Shown: piece by piece, positions 18,463 through 28,291 of the stretch
Numbering within the stretch: the first letter of the stretch is position 1
Layout of the letters: the number at the start of each line of letters is the position of its first letter
From: Rhodanobacter sp. C05
GTDB lineage: Bacteria > Pseudomonadota > Gammaproteobacteria > Xanthomonadales > Rhodanobacteraceae
Reading direction: 5' to 3'
Length of the DNA: 64,000 nucleotides
Assembly (NCBI RefSeq): GCF_002001165.1
Contig: NZ_MUNQ01000018.1
Location: 169,143-233,142 of the forward strand
The notes under the pieces: generated by a model
Database searches by the model: none
Seen by the model: the letters and a program-made list of their open reading frames with translations, nothing else
Told to the model about the DNA's origin: nothing
Translations under genes and position numbers: made by a program

Positions 18463-19446
18463 ATGGCGCTGATCGATACGCTCGAATCAGCCTGGTACGG
18501 CGGTGGCCGCGCTCCGTGGTGGACATGGCCGTTGATGCTGCTTTACGGCGGCGTGGTTCGTCTGCGTGGCTGGCTGTATCGATCCGGTGCACTGCGCAGT
18601 GTGCGGCTGCCGGTTCCTGTCGTGGTGATCGGCAACCTCAGCGTGGGCGGTACCGGCAAGACACCATTGACGATCGCGGTGGTCGAAGCCTTGCACGCAC
18701 GTGGCTACCAGCCTGGTGTGGTCAGCCGCGGCCATGGCGGCAGCCAGCGCGAGCCGTTGTTGCTGGGCGAAGCACCCGATCCGATACAGGTTGGTGACGA
18801 ACCCTGCCTGATCCACGCCACGGGCGTGCAAGTGGCCGTAGGGCGGGATCGTCCTGCGGCAGCACGGTTGCTGCTCGACGCCGGCTGCAATGTGCTGGTG
18901 GCCGACGATGGACTGCAACACTACCGGCTGGCGCGCGATGTGGAGATCTGCGTGATCGACGGCGTGCGCCGGTTCGGCAACCGGCGGTTGTTGCCGGCTG
19001 GGCCATTGCGCGAGCCGCTGAGCCGACTGCAGCGCGTGGATCTGCGTGTCTGCAATGGCGGTGTCGCCGAAACGGGTGAATATCCGATGCAGCTACGCGG
19101 TGGTGAGGTGGTGGCGCTGGATGACGGTCGGCGGCAACCACTGGCCAGTTTCAGCAGTCAGCAGGTGCATGCGGTGGCGGCGATCGGCAACCCGCAGCGA
19201 TTTTTCGACAGCCTGCGTGCGATGGGCATTGGAGTCATCGAGCATGCGTTCGCCGATCATCACGCGTTCGCAGCAGCCGATCTGGCCTTTGTGGAGGATC
19301 TGCCGGTGCTGATGACCGACAAGGATGCGGTGAAATGCCGGCAGTTCGTCCAGCCGCACTGGTGGCGGGTGCCGGTACATGCCGAATTGCCATCAGCCTT
19401 TGTCGATGCGCTGATCCAGCGCATCGAGGCGTCAGATCGCCACTGA
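18463..19446 (+). CDS. lpxK: Tetraacyldisaccharide 4'-kinase
   Basis: This 327-residue membrane-associated kinase adds the 4'-phosphate to the lipid A precursor (Raetz pathway). The P-loop [12 protein letters not shown] lies around residue 57-68. [32 protein letters not shown] and the C-terminal AIGNPQRFF...ADHHAF...MTDKDAVKC motifs are all present. Its last 15 nt overlap the convergent hutI gene. Length is normal. Confidence 0.97.
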   Translation: MALIDTLESAWYGGGRAPWWTWPLMLLYGGVVRLRGWLYRSGALRSVRLPVPVVVIGNLSVGGTGKTPLTIAVVEALHARGYQPGVVSRGHGGSQREPLLLGEAPDPIQVGDEPCLIHATGVQVAVGRDRPAAARLLLDAGCNVLVADDGLQHYRLARDVEICVIDGVRRFGNRRLLPAGPLREPLSRLQRVDLRVCNGGVAETGEYPMQLRGGEVVALDDGRRQPLASFSSQQVHAVAAIGNPQRFFDSLRAMGIGVIEHAFADHHAFAAADLAFVEDLPVLMTDKDAVKCRQFVQPHWWRVPVHAELPSAFVDALIQRIEASDRH

Positions 19447-20661
19447 CTCACCGCCCACATAGACCTCGCGCACCATCGACCCACCGATCCAGTAGCACAG
19501 CTCGGCGGGCCGCTTCGCCTGCCAGACCACCAGATCCGCACGCTGACCGACAGCCAGGGTGCCGCGATCGTGCAGGCCGAGTGCGCGTGCCGCGTTGATG
19601 GTGACGCCGTGCAGCGCTTCCCCAGGTGTCAGCCGGAACAGCGTGCAGGCCATGCCGGCAGCCAGCCGCAGCGACAGCAGGGGCGAGGTACCTGGATTGC
19701 AGTCGGTGGCGATCGCGATGGGTACCCGGTGCTCACGCAGTAGCGCAATCGGTGGCAACTTCGTTTCACGCAGTGCGTAGAATGCGCCGGGCAACAGCAC
19801 CGCGACGGTGCCGGCTTGCGCCATCGCCGCGATGCCGGATTCGCTCAAGTGTTCCAGGTGATCGGCCGACAATCCGCCGAACTCGGCAACCAGCGCAGCG
19901 CCGTCCTGATCGGAAAGTTGTTCGGCGTGCAGCTTCACCGGCAGCCCCAGCTGCTTCGCGCGTTCGAATACGCGACGGGTTTCCTCGCGGGTGAAACCGA
20001 TGTTCTCGCAAAATGCATCGACCGCATCGACCAGACCTTCGGCGGCGAGCCCCGGCAGCAGTTCGTCGCAGACCAGGGTCACATAGTCGTTGCGCCGATC
20101 CTTGTATTCCGGTGGCAGCGCATGCAGCCCAAGGAAGCTCGTGCGGACGCTGATTCCCAGCTCGCGGCCGATATGTCGCGCCACCCGCAGCATGCGCCGT
20201 TCGCTTTCCAGATCGAGGCCGTAGCCGGACTTGATTTCCAGCGTGGTCACGCCATCGGCGAGCAGGGCCTGCGCGCGCGGCAGCGATTGCGCGAACAGCT
20301 GCTCCTCGCTGGCGGCACGGGTGGCATTGACCGTGGAAACGATGCCGCCGCCGGCACGGGCGATCTCCTCGTAGCTGGCACCATTCAGGCGCAGGTCGAA
20401 TTCCTGCGCACGGTCGCCACCGAATACCAGATGGGTATGGCAGTCGATCAGTCCCGGTGTGACCAGCGCAGCATCCAGCGATTCCACGGTCACGGCCAGC
20501 TCGTTCGGCGCCGCCGGCAGCGCATCCATCAGGCCGACCCAGGCGATGCGACCGTGATGCAGCGCGATGGCACCATGCTCGATCAAGCCACAGGCGGTGT
20601 CGCCAGCGAAGGTGGCCAACGTGGCATTCAACAGCAACCTATCCCAACGTGGCTCGCTCAT
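19432..20661 (-). CDS. hutI: Imidazolonepropionase
   Basis: This 409-residue amidohydrolase of histidine degradation opens 4-imidazolone-5-propionate to N-formimino-glutamate. Metal-site motifs are [13 protein letters not shown] (His-x-His), HAEQLSD (His), DHLEHLS and ATDCNPGT (Asp). [14 protein letters not shown] is a HutI hallmark. ATG 20661 is preferred since [10 protein letters not shown] begins the family sequence; the frame is open to 20814 but overlaps clcA. It lies 25 nt after clcA on the same strand. Other hut genes are separate: hutF at 23.9 kb, hutU at 59 kb. Confidence 0.94.
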   Translation of the reverse strand: MSEPRWDRLLLNATLATFAGDTACGLIEHGAIALHHGRIAWVGLMDALPAAPNELAVTVESLDAALVTPGLIDCHTHLVFGGDRAQEFDLRLNGASYEEIARAGGGIVSTVNATRAASEEQLFAQSLPRAQALLADGVTTLEIKSGYGLDLESERRMLRVARHIGRELGISVRTSFLGLHALPPEYKDRRNDYVTLVCDELLPGLAAEGLVDAVDAFCENIGFTREETRRVFERAKQLGLPVKLHAEQLSDQDGAALVAEFGGLSADHLEHLSESGIAAMAQAGTVAVLLPGAFYALRETKLPPIALLREHRVPIAIATDCNPGTSPLLSLRLAAGMACTLFRLTPGEALHGVTINAARALGLHDRGTLAVGQRADLVVWQAKRPAELCYWIGGSMVREVYVGGESVAI

Positions 20662-20686
20662 GTTTCCGGTGACTCCGTGGCTGCGT

Positions 20687-22165
20687 TCATGGCTGACGGG
20701 ATGGCTCATCGTCCACGTCATCCTGCGGAGCGGCTGGTTCGTCGAAGGCGCTGGTAATGCCGACGTGCTGCAAGGCCTCGGCTTCCAGTCTGGCCTTCTC
20801 GCTGCTTTCGGCATGCGCAGCCTGTTGCCGCTCGAAGTCCTGCACCATGCGCTCGGCGAAATCCTTGTACACCGGCGTGGGACAGAACAGCGAAGCCGCG
20901 GCGCGGGCGAGCAGGCAGGCCGCCATGATCGGGATCACCATGCCCTGATTGTCGGTCAGCTCCATCGCGATCACCGCCGAGGTCAGCGGCGCACCAGTGA
21001 CGCCGGCCAGATATGCACTCATGCCCAGCAGTACCACCGCACTGGCCGGTACGCCCGGCAGGAAATGGGCGATGTTCTGGCCGAGGCCAGCGCCTACGGC
21101 AAGCGCGGGCGAGAAGATACCGCCAGGAATGCCAGCCCAGTAGGAGACCACATTCGCCAGCAGCTTGGCGATGCCGAAACTCTGGCCCGGCGTGGTGGCT
21201 GCTTCCTGCACGAACGCGCGTGCCTGGTCGTAGCCGGTGCCGTAGACCGTGTTGTGTGACAGCACTCCGATCACCGCCAGCGCCAGACCGCAACCGGTGG
21301 CAAACAGCACCGGCGCATACGCGCGCAGCCGGCCGATGTACGCCAGTGGTCCATGGCGGCTAAGCAGGATCAGCCGCGCGAACAGGCCACCGAGCAGGCC
21401 GCAGATGACGCCGGTCAGCAACACCGCCAGCCATGCATGACCCAGGGGCAGCTCGGCCTGCACCCTGCCGAAGTACGAGTAGTTGCCCATGATGCCGAGC
21501 GACACCACGCCGCCAATGAATACCGCGGTCAGCAACAGGCCGCTGAAGCGATGCTCGAATGTGCCGGCCAGTTCCTCGATCGCGAACACCACACCGGCCA
21601 GCGGGGCATTGAAGGCGGCAGCGATGCCGCAGGCACCGCCAGCGAGGATGAAGCGCGAAGCGGCCTTGGGATCGGTGAAGCCAAAACGGCGGCCCAGCCA
21701 GTGGAACAGCCCGGCGCCGACATGCACGGTGGGCCCCTCGCGTCCGATCGAGGCACCCACGGCCAGCGCAACCAGGGTCAGTGTCATCTTGCCGGCGGCA
21801 ATCGGCAGCGACAGCATGCGTTCGCGAAAACCCTCGTCCTCGATATGCAGGGTGCCGATCACCTGTGGAATACCACTGCCGCGGGTGGCGCGCAGGCGCC
21901 CTTCGGTGACCCAGGCGAGCAGGCCGAACACCACCGGGGTCAGGATCAGCGGAATCCATACGCCATGGCTGAGGATCTGCTGGAACAGCTGATAAGCCCA
22001 GTTGCTGGCCTTGGCAAACAGGATCGCCGCCAGTGCCACCAGCACGGCGCCGGACCACAGCACGAGGCGACGCTTCCACTCGTGCGGCGCAAAGAATTCG
22101 TGGCCAAGCAACGCCTGCAGGCGCGGATTCGACGACTTCGATACCGGTTCGGGCGATTCGGACAT
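20687..22165 (-). CDS. ClC-family chloride/proton antiporter
   Basis: This 492-residue membrane protein has about ten hydrophobic helices. Selectivity motifs are GSGIPQVIG (GSGIP), [10 protein letters not shown] (gating Glu, equivalent to E148 of E. coli ClcA), AIEEL (internal proton Glu, equivalent to E203) and [15 protein letters not shown]. Having both glutamates suggests an H+/Cl- exchanger rather than a channel, useful in acid stress. There is no CBS domain; the C-terminal 50 residues are charged. It is upstream of hutI on the same strand but has no obvious link to histidine breakdown. Confidence 0.9.
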   Translation of the reverse strand: MSESPEPVSKSSNPRLQALLGHEFFAPHEWKRRLVLWSGAVLVALAAILFAKASNWAYQLFQQILSHGVWIPLILTPVVFGLLAWVTEGRLRATRGSGIPQVIGTLHIEDEGFRERMLSLPIAAGKMTLTLVALAVGASIGREGPTVHVGAGLFHWLGRRFGFTDPKAASRFILAGGACGIAAAFNAPLAGVVFAIEELAGTFEHRFSGLLLTAVFIGGVVSLGIMGNYSYFGRVQAELPLGHAWLAVLLTGVICGLLGGLFARLILLSRHGPLAYIGRLRAYAPVLFATGCGLALAVIGVLSHNTVYGTGYDQARAFVQEAATTPGQSFGIAKLLANVVSYWAGIPGGIFSPALAVGAGLGQNIAHFLPGVPASAVVLLGMSAYLAGVTGAPLTSAVIAMELTDNQGMVIPIMAACLLARAAASLFCPTPVYKDFAERMVQDFERQQAAHAESSEKARLEAEALQHVGITSAFDEPAAPQDDVDDEPSRQP

Positions 22166-22204
22166 GGCGCGATTATCGCAGACACCGCGCCATGTCCGAC
22201 ATAG

Positions 22205-23779
22205 TCAGCGCGGTCGCCAACGCGTTTCGTACAGATCGAAGCGGCGATCTTTCAAATTCTGCACCGCGCCGGCGTTGCGCGCACGGGCCAGGCTTTCCAG
22301 CCGCAGGTCGGCGAACAGCACGGTCTCGATGTTCGGTGTGGAATCGGCGGCGATGCCGTCGCGTGCGAACGGGAAGTCGCTGGGCGTGAGGATGCAGCTC
22401 TGGCCGTACTGGATGTCGAAATTGTTGACGCCAGGCAGGTTGCCGACGTTGCCGGAGAGCACCACGTAGCACTGGTTCTCGATCGCCCGCGCCTGCGAGC
22501 AGTAGCGCACGCGCAGGTAGCCCTCGCGCACGTCGGTGCAGAACGGCACGAACAGGATCAGCGCGCCCTGGTCGGTGAGGTGGCGGGCGACTTCCGGGAA
22601 TTCGGAGTCGTAGCAGATCATCACGCCGATCGGCCCGCAGTCGGTGAGCACCGTCGCCGCGCTGTCGCCCCCGCTGATGTTCCACACGTTCCGTTCGCTC
22701 GGCGTGGGATGCAGCTTCTCGCGCTCGTGGATCGAACCATCGCGCAGGCACACATAGCAGACGTTGTGGATGTCGCCGTTCGGTTGCTCGGTCGGATGCG
22801 AGCCGGCGACGATGTTGATGTTGTAGTGCACCGCGAGATGACTGAAGAGTTCCTTTACTTGCGGCGTGTACTGACTGAGCTTGCGGATCGTGTCGAACGG
22901 CGACTGCTCTTCGTTCTCGATCGACAGCAGCTGCAGCGTGATCAGCTCGGGGAAGGTGACGAAATCGGCGTTGTAGTCGGCGGCGATGTCGGTGAAGTAT
23001 TCGACCTGGGTGGCGAACTCCTCGAACGACTTGATGCGCCGCTGCTGGTACTGCACCGAGGCCACCCGCACGGAGTCGGGCAGGCGCTGCGTCGAGGGGA
23101 TCGACGGCATGTCCGGATGGTCGAGCAGGCGCGGATTGCGCCAGACCAGGTGCACCGCATAGCCGAGCGAGTCGTAGTCGGACGGCACATACGCGCGCAG
23201 GAGTCCGATCGCCTCGAAATCGTTGTTGAGCTGGAAACTCAGGGTGAGATCGCGCCGCTTGCCTTCCACCACAGCCTGCACGTACGCCTCGGCGCTGCCG
23301 TAGCGTTGCATGTTCTTCGCCAGGCCTGGAATGCGCCCACCAAACACGATGCCGCGCAACTTGAGGTCGATACACAGGCGTTTGCGTGCCTGGTACAGCC
23401 GCTGGCCGATGCGCATGCCGCGGTAGTCCGGATGCACCACCACTTCCATGCCGTACAGCCAGTCGCCGTCGGGCTTGTGGCGCGAGCCCATGCCGCCGCC
23501 GGTGATCTGCATCCAGGTATGCGGGGCCAGCGCGGTCGCCTCGTCGATGCGGAACGTGGCGCAGTAGCCGACGAGCACGCCTTCGTACTCCACCACGAAC
23601 TGGCCTTCGGGGAAGTGCGTCTGCTGGGAGCGCAGCATCTCCGCCGAGTGGCCCCATTCCAGGGTGTAGATTCGCCCGGTGAGTGTGACCAGGGCCGGTA
23701 CGTCCGCTGGAACTGCCTGCCGCAACAACAGCTTGGGCGTGTGTTCGTTCGTCTTCTTTGCCATCGCTTGATTATGCAT
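22205..23779 (-). CDS. GNAT acetyltransferase-nitrilase fusion protein
   Basis: This 524-residue protein has two catalytic domains. Residues about 18-225 form a GNAT fold (VVVHPDYRGMRIGQRLYQARK is the acetyl-CoA loop). Residues about 235-515 form a carbon-nitrogen hydrolase with the Glu-Lys-Cys triad in TFPELI, REKLHPT and VMICYDSEFPE. Such fusions are widespread in bacteria as 'bifunctional GNAT family N-acetyltransferase/carbon-nitrogen hydrolase', but the substrate is unknown. A second start at ATG 23764 (MAKKTNEH) is equally possible. It is transcribed divergently from hutF, with a gap under 80 nt. Confidence 0.9.
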   Translation of the reverse strand: MHNQAMAKKTNEHTPKLLLRQAVPADVPALVTLTGRIYTLEWGHSAEMLRSQQTHFPEGQFVVEYEGVLVGYCATFRIDEATALAPHTWMQITGGGMGSRHKPDGDWLYGMEVVVHPDYRGMRIGQRLYQARKRLCIDLKLRGIVFGGRIPGLAKNMQRYGSAEAYVQAVVEGKRRDLTLSFQLNNDFEAIGLLRAYVPSDYDSLGYAVHLVWRNPRLLDHPDMPSIPSTQRLPDSVRVASVQYQQRRIKSFEEFATQVEYFTDIAADYNADFVTFPELITLQLLSIENEEQSPFDTIRKLSQYTPQVKELFSHLAVHYNINIVAGSHPTEQPNGDIHNVCYVCLRDGSIHEREKLHPTPSERNVWNISGGDSAATVLTDCGPIGVMICYDSEFPEVARHLTDQGALILFVPFCTDVREGYLRVRYCSQARAIENQCYVVLSGNVGNLPGVNNFDIQYGQSCILTPSDFPFARDGIAADSTPNIETVLFADLRLESLARARNAGAVQNLKDRRFDLYETRWRPR

Positions 23780-23855
23780 AGGGCGGTGGTGGCCCGAGTG
23801 AAGACGATGTCATCGGCCCGGTTACACTGCGCGACATCAGCCCGGGAGCAAGTCC

Positions 23856-25226
23856 ATGAGTGATAGCGCAGCCATCCGCAGCTTCAAGACCGGCCAGTTC
23901 TGGCAGGCCGGTGGCTGGCACGCCGATGGCTTGCTTGGCGTGGATGCGGGCGGCCGACTGGTCGAGCCTGTTGCTACTTCAGCCGAATCCCTGGGTGCAT
24001 GGGTTCTGCCCGGCATGCCGAACCTGCATTCGCATGCGTTCCAGCGCGCGATGGCCGGGCTGGCCGAGCGCAAGGGCAGGGCCGACGACAGTTTCTGGAG
24101 CTGGCGCGAGACGATGTATGCGTTCGCTGCGGCGATCGGCCCGGACGAACTCAGGGCGATCGCCACCCAGCTCTATGTCGAGATGTTGAAGGCCGGTTAC
24201 ACCCAGGTCTGCGAATTCCACTACCTGCATCACCAGCCGGACGGCACGCCCTATGCGCAGCCGGAGGCGATGTCGCTGGTACTGATCGAGGCGGCACGCG
24301 AGGCGGGCATCGCGCTGACCCTGCTGCCGGTGCTGTACATCAGCGGCGGTTTCGACGGTCGCGCGCTCACTGCACGGCAGCGCCGCTTCGGTCACACGGT
24401 GGACGGTTATCTGCGTCTGCTGGAAACTCTGCGCCGGCATGAAAGTGAGGGCGTGCGTGTCGGCATTGCCCTGCACTCATTGCGCGCGGTGCCGGAGCGG
24501 GCGATGCGCGAGGTGCTTGCCAGCGACGTGGCAAGAACCTGCCCGATCCACATCCACATCGCCGAACAGATCGGTGAGGTGCAGGACTGCCTGGCCACGC
24601 GCGGCGCACGGCCGGTGGAGTGGTTGTTCGACCACGCTGAAGTCGATGCGCGCTGGTGTCTGGTGCATGCGACCCACCTGACCACGGTGGAAGCCGCACG
24701 GATCGCGCGCAGTGGGGCGGTGGCCGGACTGTGCCCCACTACCGAGGCGAATCTTGGCGACGGGTTGTTCCCATTGGCCGATTATCTCGATGCCGGCGGC
24801 ACACTGGGCATCGGTTCGGACTCGCACATCTCGATCTCGCCGGTGGAGGAGTTGCGCTGGCTGGAATACGGCCAGCGCCTGCATACGCGTCATCGGAATA
24901 TCGCAGCACGGCGCGAAGGCGACAGCGTCGGCGAGACGCTGTGGCGCGCCACGTTGCATGGCGGTGCACGGGCTTCCGGCTTGCCCGTTGGCGAGTTGCG
25001 TGAGGGTACGCGTGCGGATCTGATCGTGCTGGACGAATCCTCACCCTTGCTGGCTGCACGCGATACACGCTCGGTGCTGGACAGTTTCCTGTTTGCCGGC
25101 AATACGCCGCTGGTGCGCGACGTGATGGTCGCTGGTCGCTGGCTCGTGCGGGATTTCCGGCATCACGATGAAGAGCGCATAGCTGCGCGTTATCACAGCG
25201 CAGTCACCGCGCTTGCCGCGCAGTGA
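23856..25226 (+). CDS. hutF: Formimidoylglutamate deiminase
   Basis: This 456-residue amidohydrolase deaminates N-formimino-L-glutamate to N-formyl-L-glutamate and ammonia, the two-step branch of histidine catabolism that ends with HutG. Motifs are MPNLHSHAFQRAMAG (metal His-x-His), SFWSWRETMY (HutF hallmark), FHYLHH, HIHIAEQ, CLVHATHLT and GSDSHISISPVEELRWLEY (catalytic Asp and His). Its product is made from what HutI releases, so HutI and HutF act in sequence even though clcA and the fusion gene separate them. hutG and hutH are not in this window. Confidence 0.95.
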   Translation: MSDSAAIRSFKTGQFWQAGGWHADGLLGVDAGGRLVEPVATSAESLGAWVLPGMPNLHSHAFQRAMAGLAERKGRADDSFWSWRETMYAFAAAIGPDELRAIATQLYVEMLKAGYTQVCEFHYLHHQPDGTPYAQPEAMSLVLIEAAREAGIALTLLPVLYISGGFDGRALTARQRRFGHTVDGYLRLLETLRRHESEGVRVGIALHSLRAVPERAMREVLASDVARTCPIHIHIAEQIGEVQDCLATRGARPVEWLFDHAEVDARWCLVHATHLTTVEAARIARSGAVAGLCPTTEANLGDGLFPLADYLDAGGTLGIGSDSHISISPVEELRWLEYGQRLHTRHRNIAARREGDSVGETLWRATLHGGARASGLPVGELREGTRADLIVLDESSPLLAARDTRSVLDSFLFAGNTPLVRDVMVAGRWLVRDFRHHDEERIAARYHSAVTALAAQ

Positions 25227-25367
25227 ATCATCGGGCCTGGGAGAAGTTGCGCAGCAGCAGCTGAACGCGCTTCAAATGAATGCCAACCATCTGTTGCGGT
25301 TGGCACCGTCATCGTGGAACAGCAAGACACCGTTCCTGGCGACACATCCCCATCAAGGAGTGTCCCC

Positions 25368-25514
25368 ATGCGTCGTTTCATGTCCGTGCTGTTGATGTCT
25401 GCCGTGTTGCTCAGTGGCTGCGTGATGGTGCCGGGACGACCGGTGGGTGTCTGGGTGCCGGGTTATTGGGCAGTCGGCCATGTCTGGGTCGGCGGCCACT
25501 ATCACTACCGTTGA
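25368..25514 (+). CDS. Small YXWXXGH-type lipoprotein
   Basis: This 48-residue precursor has a signal peptide with lipobox LSGC (Cys18) and a short mature part rich in V, G, W and H: RPVGVWVPGYWAVGHVWVGGHYHYR. This is one and a half copies of the W-x-P-G-x-W-x-x-G-H-x-W repeat found in YXWGXW-type proteins. AAGGAG seven bases upstream supports ATG 25368. It is probably an envelope lipoprotein of unknown function, unusually short for its group. Confidence 0.7.
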   Translation: MRRFMSVLLMSAVLLSGCVMVPGRPVGVWVPGYWAVGHVWVGGHYHYR

Positions 25515-25536
25515 TTGCTCAGCCATTCCGCACCAT

Positions 25537-25569
25537 AAAAAGCTGCGCCAGCCCTGCCGCTGGCGCAGC
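25537..25569 (-). terminator. Intrinsic terminator of the spy/cpxP-like gene
   Basis: A 10-bp stem GCTGCGCCAG/CTGGCGCAGC (25542-25551 with 25560-25569) is followed on the minus strand by TTTTT. It lies 18 bases beyond the stop of the minus-strand Spy-like gene. Confidence 0.85.
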
Positions 25570-25586
25570 CTCCTGCCGCTGACTGC

Positions 25587-26075
25587 TTACGGAGTCGCCG
25601 GCGAGGCCGGGTGCTGAGCCTTGAACTGTTCCCACTGCTGCTTGCGGGCCTGCTGCTGGGCCTTGAAGGTGGCCAGCTGCGCCTTCTGCGGCGCGGTCAG
25701 TACGGCGTAGACCTGCGCACGGATATTGGCGCGCTGCTGCACACGCTGCTGAGTTGCTGCGCCTTCCGCCTGGGCCAGACTGGCTGCGGCTGCCTGGTAG
25801 CCGACCTGATCAGGGGTCATCGAGGCAAACGCGCTGCGCTGCTGGTGAAGCGCCTGACGCTGTGTCTTGTTCTGGGCAAAGCTGTTCTGCATGATCTGCT
25901 TGATGCTGGCACGCTGGGCATCAGTCAGGTTGAGCTTGCTGAAGGCCATGAACTGGCCGTGGTGCTGGCCGTGGTGCCCGCCGCCGAATGAACCGGCGCC
26001 CGGAGCGGCGACAGCAATGGTGGTGGCTGCTACGGCCGAGGCCAGGATCAGGCCGAGTGAGATGCTCTTGCGCAT
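25587..26075 (-). CDS. Spy/CpxP-family periplasmic chaperone
   Basis: This 162-residue exported protein has a signal peptide (1-23, MRKSISLGLILASAVAATTIAVA), a G/H-rich linker (GGGHHGQHHGQ) and a helical body. The family motif LTxxQ appears as LNLTDAQRASIKQIM (about 48-62) and again as VLTAPQKAQL near 133-142. CpxP/Spy proteins are cradle-shaped chaperones, and CpxP also damps the CpxA sensor. It is divergent from a CpxR/CpxA-like pair with a CpxR-type box between, exactly the E. coli cpxP-cpxRA arrangement. ATG 26075 gives the signal peptide; the frame continues upstream without homology. Confidence 0.88.
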   Translation of the reverse strand: MRKSISLGLILASAVAATTIAVAAPGAGSFGGGHHGQHHGQFMAFSKLNLTDAQRASIKQIMQNSFAQNKTQRQALHQQRSAFASMTPDQVGYQAAAASLAQAEGAATQQRVQQRANIRAQVYAVLTAPQKAQLATFKAQQQARKQQWEQFKAQHPASPATP

Positions 26076-26156
26076 GGGTAGTACCTTTGTCGTAGTGGGG
26101 GAGTTTGTCTTGCACCCATTAGACGACCATGTCGCGTGTATGTTCTTTGCCGTAGG

Positions 26157-26171
26157 GTAAAGATGCGTAAA
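26157..26171 (+). promoter_or_regulatory. Consensus CpxR box
   Basis: The sequence GTAAAGATGCGTAAA is an exact match to the enterobacterial CpxR site GTAAA-N5-GTAAA. It lies between the divergent Spy/CpxP-like gene (start 26075) and the cpxR-like gene (start 26228). TCTAAT on the minus strand (26118-26123) is a candidate -10 for the chaperone gene, which would put the box at an activator position. Confidence 0.75.
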
Positions 26172-26227
26172 GAGCATGGTGTTCCCGCAGGCACCCGCTT
26201 TGAATGGGTCAAAACCACCCGGCCACC

Positions 26228-26914
26228 ATGTCCAGAATCCTGATTGTCGACGATGACCGCGCGCTATGCAGCTTGCTGGCCGAATATCTCCAGCGCGAAG
26301 GCTTTGTCGTGGACATCGCCCATGACGGCGATGCGGCGCTGGCTCAGTTGCGCACCCAGGCATCGAGGCCTGATTTGCTGATACTCGATGTGATGATGCC
26401 GGGCCGCGATGGCCTGGAAACCCTGCGGGAGTTACGGCTGCAGTACCGGCTGCCGGTCATCATGCTTTCCGCACGCGGCGAGGCGGTGGACCGGGTGATC
26501 GGGCTGGAGCTTGGCGCGGACGACTACCTGGCCAAACCCTGCCTGCCGCGGGAATTGCTTGCGCGCGTGCGTGCGCAGTTGCGACGCAATACACCGGCAG
26601 CGGCAGGGACGCTGCAGGTGGGTACGTTGCGCCTGCAACCCAGTGAAAGGCGTGCGTATGCCGAGGGCAAGGAATTGTCGCTGACCGGGGCCGAATTCCT
26701 GCTGTTGCAGGTGCTCGCTCAACGTGCCGGCGAACTGGTCGACAAGGCCGTGCTGACGCGCATGGCATTGGGGCGCGAGCTGGAGCGTTTCGACCGCAGT
26801 GTCGATGTGCATGTGAGTCGGCTGCGCCACAAATTGATGGAAGCCTCGCCGCAATCTCCGCGTATCGAGTCGGTGCGTGGCGCAGGTTACGTGCTGATCG
26901 TGGGTGAGTCATGA
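26228..26914 (+). CDS. cpxR: CpxR-like OmpR-family response regulator
   Basis: This 228-residue regulator has a receiver domain (1-118; acidic pair DDD at 8-10, phospho-acceptor Asp54 in LILDVMMPG, Lys in ADDYLAKP) and an OmpR-type winged helix (about 130-226; LTGAEFLLLQVLAQRAGELVDKAVLT, SVDVHVSRLRHKL). The receiver resembles E. coli CpxR closely (ILIVDDDRALCSLLAEYL, VIMLSARGEAVDRVIGLELGADDYL). It is coupled to the kinase gene by an ATGA overlap. ATG 26228 is chosen as the family start; ATG 26204 is in frame. Confidence 0.88.
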   Translation: MSRILIVDDDRALCSLLAEYLQREGFVVDIAHDGDAALAQLRTQASRPDLLILDVMMPGRDGLETLRELRLQYRLPVIMLSARGEAVDRVIGLELGADDYLAKPCLPRELLARVRAQLRRNTPAAAGTLQVGTLRLQPSERRAYAEGKELSLTGAEFLLLQVLAQRAGELVDKAVLTRMALGRELERFDRSVDVHVSRLRHKLMEASPQSPRIESVRGAGYVLIVGES

Positions 26915-28272
26915 ACCCGTTCAGGAGTTCGCTGTACTGGCGTGTGCTGATCTGGTTCTGCGTGGCCAACCTGTTGGTGCTTCTGCTTGGCGGCCTGCTG
27001 ACCCGCGGTTTCATCGAGTACACCACGGCCAGGGAAATCAACTGGGTGCTGCTGGCCCAGAGCGCAGACCAAGCCTATGAAAGCGGCGGTGCCCCGGCGT
27101 TGGCCGACTGGTCCGAGCAACAACGGCAGGAGGGTATCGAGGCGACCCTGTATGAGAAGGGTCAGACGCTCTATCCGATTCACCTGCATGCATCCGTCGC
27201 GAAATCGCTGCCGAATTGGCTCGAAGAGAACCGCGATATCGTCGTGCAGCCGTGGCCAGGCATCTACATCGCCGTGCAGCAGGTCACCGGCGACGATGGC
27301 CAGGTCCGCCAATTGGTGGCGATGAGCAGGACGCATACGCGACTGCGTCCGCAGACCAGGCAAACGATCCTGTTGTGCATTCAGCTGGTGCTGTCGCTGC
27401 TGTGCATCGGATTGCTGGGCTGGTGGGTCGCGCGCAGCGTGGCCAGGCCGGTCGAGGCCTTGCGCGAGGCGACCCGGCGCATGGCGGCTGGCGAACTTTC
27501 AACTCGGGTCGGCCACCAGGGCGGCATGGCGCACGATGAGCTCGCGCAGCTTGCACTCGACTTCGATGCGATGGCCGAACGCATCGAAGCGCTGGTGACG
27601 CACGATCGCGGCGTGTTGCAGGATTTGTCGCACGAACTGCGCTCGCCGCTGGCGCGGCTGCATCTGATCCTCGATCTGGCACAGCGCAGTACCAGTGCGG
27701 CCGAAGCGGATTCGTATTTCCGCCAGGCCGAACAGGAGATTGCCCGGCTCGATCGCATGACCGGGGAGATGCTTACTTTATCGCGTCTGGAAGGCGGCAT
27801 TCCGGGCATGGAACGCGAGCCTGTCGAGTTGGCTGAACTGGTACAGGCGTGCATCGCACAGGCCGAACTGGAAGCCGATGCGCGTCAGGTGCGGCTGCAG
27901 TGGATGCCCAGTCGACCGGTCACCGTCCTGGGTAGCCCACTGTTGCTGGAACGGGCCGTGGACAACCTGATCACCAATGCGATCAAGTTCAGCCCTGCAG
28001 GCGGCAGCGTGGAGCTTGCCGTGCAGGTTCGCGAGGACAGCGCGGAGTTGTCCATCCGCGATCATGGTCCAGGCGTGCCCGACGCCGAGCTGGAGTCCTT
28101 GTTCCGGCCATTCTTTCGTGGCAGCAATGCTGCGTTGACCAACGGTCATGGTCTGGGCCTGGCGATCGTGCAGCGGGTAGTGCAGGTTCATGGCGGAAAT
28201 ATCCACGCCAGCAACGGTGTGCATGGCGGACTGGAAGTGCACCTGCGGTTGCCACTGGCGTCGCCAGTCTAG
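26911..28272 (+). CDS. cpxA: CpxA-like sensor histidine kinase
   Basis: This 453-residue inner-membrane kinase has TM1 at about 11-31, a periplasmic sensor at 32-150, TM2 at about 152-173 and a HAMP at 174-230. The phospho-acceptor His241 is in LQDLSHELRSPLARL, close to the CpxA H-box. The HATPase has the N-box ERAVDNLITNAIKFS, G1 DHGPGVPD, F-box FRPFFRG and G2 GHGLGLAI. Together with the upstream regulator and the divergent chaperone it forms an envelope-stress circuit. The sensor domain is shorter and divergent from E. coli CpxA, so the signal may differ. Confidence 0.87.
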   Translation: MNPFRSSLYWRVLIWFCVANLLVLLLGGLLTRGFIEYTTAREINWVLLAQSADQAYESGGAPALADWSEQQRQEGIEATLYEKGQTLYPIHLHASVAKSLPNWLEENRDIVVQPWPGIYIAVQQVTGDDGQVRQLVAMSRTHTRLRPQTRQTILLCIQLVLSLLCIGLLGWWVARSVARPVEALREATRRMAAGELSTRVGHQGGMAHDELAQLALDFDAMAERIEALVTHDRGVLQDLSHELRSPLARLHLILDLAQRSTSAAEADSYFRQAEQEIARLDRMTGEMLTLSRLEGGIPGMEREPVELAELVQACIAQAELEADARQVRLQWMPSRPVTVLGSPLLLERAVDNLITNAIKFSPAGGSVELAVQVREDSAELSIRDHGPGVPDAELESLFRPFFRGSNAALTNGHGLGLAIVQRVVQVHGGNIHASNGVHGGLEVHLRLPLASPV

Positions 28273-28291
28273 AGAGGCTTGACGCATTGGC

